Shown: in pieces, positions 33,780 to 36,796 of the stretch | How positions within the stretch are numbered: position 1 is the stretch's first letter | Layout: each line of letters starts with the position of its first letter | Origin: Oxalobacteraceae bacterium | GTDB taxonomy: Bacteria > Pseudomonadota > Gammaproteobacteria > Burkholderiales > Burkholderiaceae_D | Direction: 5' to 3' | DNA length: 36,796 nucleotides | NCBI GenBank assembly: GCA_027490465.1 | Contig: JAIXXZ010000110.1 | Location: 1-36,796 of the forward strand | Translations under genes and position numbers: made by a program | Notes under the pieces: generated by a model | Told to the model about the DNA's origin: nothing | The model's database searches: none | The model's input: the letters and a program-made list of their open reading frames with translations, nothing else

Positions 33780-34593
33780 TCTGAAGATCTGTTTTATTGG
33801 CGGCGGCAATATGGCGCAGGCACTGATCGGTGGCCTGGCCGGTAAGCTGACGGCTGCTGCAAATATTCATGTGGTGGATGTCAATCCCGATGCCCTGGCT
33901 GCGCTCTCTGCACAGTTTGGGGTGCAGACATCACCAGCGCCCGGCAGTGAAGTGGCCGCTGCCGATGTGCTGGTGCTCGCGGTGAAGCCGCAGCAGATGC
34001 GTGAGGTCGCGAGCAGTCTGGTGTCGCATCTGCGTGGGCAATTGGTCTTGTCGATTGCAGCCGGCATACGCGCTATTGATTTATCACGCTGGCTGAATGG
34101 TCATCAGGCGATTGTGCGCACCATGCCCAATACACCCGCGCTGATTGGCAAAGGTGTGACAGGCATGACTGCGAGCATGGGTGTATCGCCTCGGCAGCGC
34201 GAGACAGCGAATGCCATCTTGCAGGCAGTGGGACAAACCGTCTGGTTGGAGGATGAAAGCCAGCTTGATGCCGTGACGGCGATTTCGGGTAGTGGGCCGG
34301 CGTATGTGTTTTATTTTCTGGAGTCGATGCAACAGGCAGCGGTGGACTTGGGTCTGACGGCAGAGCAGGGCTATGCGCTGGCATTGGCAACGTTCACGGG
34401 CGCCTCTGCGCTTGCTGCGCAATCGACAGACTCGGCCAGCGTTTTGCGCGAGCGTGTGACCTCTAAGGGTGGCACAACGCATGCCGCGATTACGTCCATG
34501 CAGGCCGCAGGCGTGGGTGAAGCGATTGCTGCTGCTTTGCAGGCGGCTGCAAAACGTAGTCAGGAAATGGGTGAGGAGTTTGGCAAGGTGTGA
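33769..34593 (+). CDS. proC: Pyrroline-5-carboxylate reductase
   Basis: ProC reduces 1-pyrroline-5-carboxylate to proline with NAD(P)H. I use the ATG at 33769 (274 residues), which overlaps the yggS end; a TTG at 33754 is also in frame. It has the N-terminal dinucleotide fold C-F-I-G-G-G-N-M-A-Q-A-L-I-G-G, V-R-T-M-P-N-T-P-A-L-I-G-K-G, and the C-terminal S-G-S-G-P-A-Y-V-F-Y-F and T-S-K-G-G-T-T-H-A-A. A GATTAG-ACAG-CTAATC hairpin at 34595-34610 follows the stop and may help end the transcript. Confidence 0.96.
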   Translation: MQNNLKICFIGGGNMAQALIGGLAGKLTAAANIHVVDVNPDALAALSAQFGVQTSPAPGSEVAAADVLVLAVKPQQMREVASSLVSHLRGQLVLSIAAGIRAIDLSRWLNGHQAIVRTMPNTPALIGKGVTGMTASMGVSPRQRETANAILQAVGQTVWLEDESQLDAVTAISGSGPAYVFYFLESMQQAAVDLGLTAEQGYALALATFTGASALAAQSTDSASVLRERVTSKGGTTHAAITSMQAAGVGEAIAAALQAAAKRSQEMGEEFGKV

Positions 34594-34746
34594 TGATTAG
34601 ACAGCTAATCCCATACAGCGTTTGCGCAGAAAACCATACGCACTCACGCTAAAAACCTTTCTCATTTTCGAAAATTCGATAATCGGTCTCCCTGATTCGA
34701 TATCGCGTCAGTATTTTTCACATAGATCGATATCGTGAATCTCTAA

Positions 34747-34782
34747 TAAAAAAAATGTTTCAGTAGAGTTTGTCACTGAAAC
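34747..34782 (-). terminator. Minus-strand rho-independent terminator
   Basis: Perfect 8-bp stem (GTTTCAGT / ACTGAAAC) with a 10-nt loop, followed on the minus strand by a run of eight T after one A. No minus-strand gene is evident upstream, so its transcript is unexplained. Confidence 0.65.
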
Positions 34783-34896
34783 AGCAGCGCTGCCAAATAC
34801 CACTTGGCCGTATGTCAAAAGTGTTTCTAAAAACACGCATCCAGAAATTTCATCTGGACAGTCAAATCTCCTCCTGAAAAACTCCTCCGACCTTTG

Positions 34897-34938
34897 CGCG
34901 ACTACGCATTGAATCGCATTGAATCGCATTTAGTCGCG
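34897..34938. repeat. Inverted repeat enclosing three CGCATT copies
   Basis: CGCGACTA (34897-34904) and TAGTCGCG (34931-34938) flank CGCATT-GAAT-CGCATT-GAAT-CGCATT, a 10-bp-period direct repeat. One helical turn per repeat suits cooperative protein binding upstream of the haemagglutinin gene. It lies 47 nt before the ATG. Confidence 0.7.
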
Positions 34939-34984
34939 TCATCACTATCACCGAATTTTTTTCCTTGAGCAGGAGTGTTTGTTC

Positions 34985-36796
34985 ATGCGTCGTTGTTCGC
35001 TATTCGTATTTCTTCTCTCGTTCCTGATTCCTGCTTTACTGATCAAGGTAAACGCCCAAATCCGAGTCGATGCGAATGCACCTGCCGATCAACGCCCGAC
35101 CATTCTGCAAGCCGGTAATGGTGTCCCCTTAGTTAACATTCAAACTCCCAGTGCCGCCGGTGTTTCACGTAACAGCTACAGCCAATTCGATGTCGATAGA
35201 AACGGCGCCATTCTGAACAATAGCCGCACCGATATAACAACCCAGCTTGGTGGCTGGGTGCAGGGCAATCCCTGGCTGGCCACGGGCAGCGCCCGCGTCA
35301 TCCTGAACGAAGTCAACAGCACCAATCCCAGTCACTTGAACGGCTGGATCGAAGTCGCCGGCAGCCGCGCCCAAGTCATCACCGCCAATCCGGCGGGTAT
35401 CACGTGTGATGGCTGCGGTTTTATCAACACCCCCCAAGCCACACTGACCACAGGCACACCAGTACTGAGTCGTGGCAATCTTGACGGCTATCGCGTCAAT
35501 GGCGGTCAGGTACAGATTGAAGGCTTGGGTCTGGATGGCAGACAAGTAGACGCTCTCACCATTCTCACCCGCAGCGCAGAAATCAACGCCAGCCTCTGGG
35601 CCAAACGATTAAACATCGTCACCGGTACTAATGACATTACGGTTGATGGCAATGGTCAGCCAGTCGATATCAAGTCGATCATCATTTCACCATTCCCCCA
35701 GAATTTCTCTATCAGCACCGCAGGCAGTCAAACGAAGGACAACACCACGCCCGTATTTGCACTGGACGTGGGCTATCTGGGCGGCATGTATGCCGGGCAT
35801 ATTTTTTTGGTGGGCAGCGAACACGGTCTGGGGGTACGAAACGACGGCACATTGTTAGCGACGCAGCAGCTAACGCTGGACAGCAATGGCATCTTGAGTG
35901 TGAAGGACAAGGGCAAGATAACTGCTCCTGATTTGACCATAAAGACCGAAGGTGCCATCGATAACTCGGGCGTCATCACTGCGCAGCGGAGCGCCACGAT
36001 AGACACAAACAGCACGCTCACCAACACCGGCACGATAGCGAGCCAGCAGAGGCTGTCGATCACGGCGCAGGCCTTAACGAATACCAGCAGCACCACGAAC
36101 AACAATAGCACCACCAGCACGACCAACTCGACACCGCCCCGTGGATTGATCGACGGACAGACCGTCGTCATCAACAGTTCCCGCATCGAGAATCTCATTG
36201 ATGGTCGGATCTATGGCGACCATCTGGTCCTGCAAGCCGACACCTTGATCAATGCCGGCAAGACCGTGAACGACATCCCTCGCGCCCCTGTGATTGCGGC
36301 CCGCAATGCAATTACGCTGGGAGTAGGCACACTGGAGAACCGAGATGGTGCGCTGATCTTGAGTGGTGGCGATCTCGCCGTCGGTCGGACGGTCCAGACT
36401 ATCACCGACCCCACCACCGGCCAGACGCGCTACACCGTCACAGGTTTCGCCAATCGCATCAACAATGACTCCGCCACCATCGACGTGCTGGGCGATGTGT
36501 TCATTCAGGCTATTGCACTGGTCAACCGCAACACCCACCTCCAGATTGATCAGGTCACTGAGGCAGAGTTCAATGTGCAGCGCGTGCAGCCAGTCCGCAG
36601 CAGCTCGATGTATCTCAGCAGTCAATGCAGCAATCTGGGCACCAGCGGCTTTGTCAACTGCAGCGCAGAAGGGCGACAAGAATCCTTCGAGGACTACACC
36701 TGGTACACCCTGACAGGCAGCCCCATTCGTAGTCAGGTCGTCAGCAGTCAACCCGCCGTGTTTCGTGTCGGTGGCAACTTCAGTTTCAATGGCAAT
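34985..36796 (+). CDS. Filamentous haemagglutinin-like two-partner-secretion exoprotein (3' truncated)
   Basis: The frame is open for 604 codons to the window edge. It begins with a Sec signal peptide (M-R-R-C-S-L-F-V-F-L-L-S-F, cleavage probably after V-N-A), then a TPS secretion domain. That domain is recognisable by S-Y-S-Q-F-D-V, N-N-S-R-T-D-I-T-T-Q-L-G-G-W, the N-P-A-G-I-T-C-D-G-C-G-F-I-N-T block with its Cys pair, and L-T-T-G-T-P. Repetitive beta-helix sequence rich in T, N, S and G follows (L-T-N-T-G-T-I-A-S-Q, L-I-N-A-G). Such proteins cross the outer membrane through a TpsB partner, which is not in the window. They act in adhesion, biofilm or contact-dependent inhibition; which applies depends on the missing C-terminus. 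AGGAG lies 9 nt before the ATG. Confidence 0.9.
   Translation, partial: MRRCSLFVFLLSFLIPALLIKVNAQIRVDANAPADQRPTILQAGNGVPLVNIQTPSAAGVSRNSYSQFDVDRNGAILNNSRTDITTQLGGWVQGNPWLATGSARVILNEVNSTNPSHLNGWIEVAGSRAQVITANPAGITCDGCGFINTPQATLTTGTPVLSRGNLDGYRVNGGQVQIEGLGLDGRQVDALTILTRSAEINASLWAKRLNIVTGTNDITVDGNGQPVDIKSIIISPFPQNFSISTAGSQTKDNTTPVFALDVGYLGGMYAGHIFLVGSEHGLGVRNDGTLLATQQLTLDSNGILSVKDKGKITAPDLTIKTEGAIDNSGVITAQRSATIDTNSTLTNTGTIASQQRLSITAQALTNTSSTTNNNSTTSTTNSTPPRGLIDGQTVVINSSRIENLIDGRIYGDHLVLQADTLINAGKTVNDIPRAPVIAARNAITLGVGTLENRDGALILSGGDLAVGRTVQTITDPTTGQTRYTVTGFANRINNDSATIDVLGDVFIQAIALVNRNTHLQIDQVTEAEFNVQRVQPVRSSSMYLSSQCSNLGTSGFVNCSAEGRQESFEDYTWYTLTGSPIRSQVVSSQPAVFRVGGNFSFNGN

Larger units (their letters stand above)
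34594..34984. other. Intergenic region between proC and the haemagglutinin gene
   Basis: About 390 nt rich in symmetric elements: three copies of TCGATA-type palindromes (34676-34685, 34697-34705, 34727-34735), a minus-strand terminator (34747-34782), and an inverted repeat enclosing CGCATT repeats (34897-34938). A 73-codon minus frame (34708-34929) crosses the terminator and shows no family features, so I do not call it. AGGAG at 34971-34975 is the ribosome site for the next gene. Confidence 0.5.

Noticed and set aside
34708..34929. 73-codon minus-strand frame upstream of the haemagglutinin gene
   Set aside because: Its 3' part runs through a strong terminator on its own strand, its start falls in the CGCATT repeat, and the protein resembles nothing known to me.
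1..36796. tRNA, rRNA or CRISPR array
   Set aside because: No cloverleaf-like tRNA, rRNA segment or regularly spaced repeat-spacer array was seen on either strand by eye; the only tandem repeats are the short ones reported.

Overview
The window looks like a chromosome segment of a betaproteobacterium, most likely order Burkholderiales and possibly near Oxalobacteraceae. This is judged from gene content and protein style: a BPSS1780-type membrane protein, type II homoserine kinase and a LOG protein beside polA; a Rieske oxygenase beside xseB-ispA-dxs; and a D-lactate dehydrogenase-like gene, a LysR regulator and glcDEF in a row. Genus cannot be fixed by eye. Most of the DNA is a moderately GC-rich housekeeping backbone. 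Three accessory blocks break it up, and all carry features expected of host-interaction factors.

Layout. (1) 1-2708, minus strand: LOG protein, DUF2782 protein, thrB and a truncated BPSS1780-family membrane protein, probably one operon. It diverges from polA with no intergenic base. (2) 2709-9334: polA with a terminator, a ZIP metal transporter, then on the minus strand a rhodanese-type sulfurtransferase, an EamA transporter and a Rieske oxygenase. (3) 9661-12757: xseB-ispA-dxs (isoprenoid precursor supply) closed by a TTCG-loop terminator.

(4) 12848-22276, accessory block 1: three large ankyrin-repeat genes (called ankA, ankB and ankC here; ankB is inverted). ankA and ankC are paralogs with Gln-rich N-termini, eukaryotic-style nuclear localisation signals, about 14 and 16 ankyrin repeats, and a shared C-terminal domain I do not recognise. 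Between them lie eroded pieces of the two flanking housekeeping genes: two dxs fragments and the 3' end of the cobalamin adenosyltransferase gene. These scars show that a unit dxs(3')-ank-adenosyltransferase(3') was tandemly duplicated.

(5) 22282-29378: cobalamin adenosyltransferase, FAD-linked D-lactate dehydrogenase-like oxidase, LysR regulator and glcDEF (glycolate oxidase). (6) 29444-32033, accessory block 2, visibly AT-rich: a CesT-like type III secretion chaperone and, 7 nt downstream, a Ser-rich 663-residue protein with hydrophobic segments. A close match to an HrpL-type hrp box lies upstream. I read this as a type III effector operon. (7) 32521-34593: glutathione peroxidase, yggS and proC. 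(8) 34594-36796, accessory block 3: a regulatory-looking intergenic region with palindromes and repeats, then the 5' part of a large filamentous haemagglutinin-like (two-partner secretion) exoprotein that runs off the window.

Taken together, the accessory genes suggest a bacterium that lives with a eukaryote and delivers nuclear-targeted ankyrin proteins and a membrane-associated effector, probably by type III secretion. No secretion apparatus genes are in the window, so delivery is inferred.
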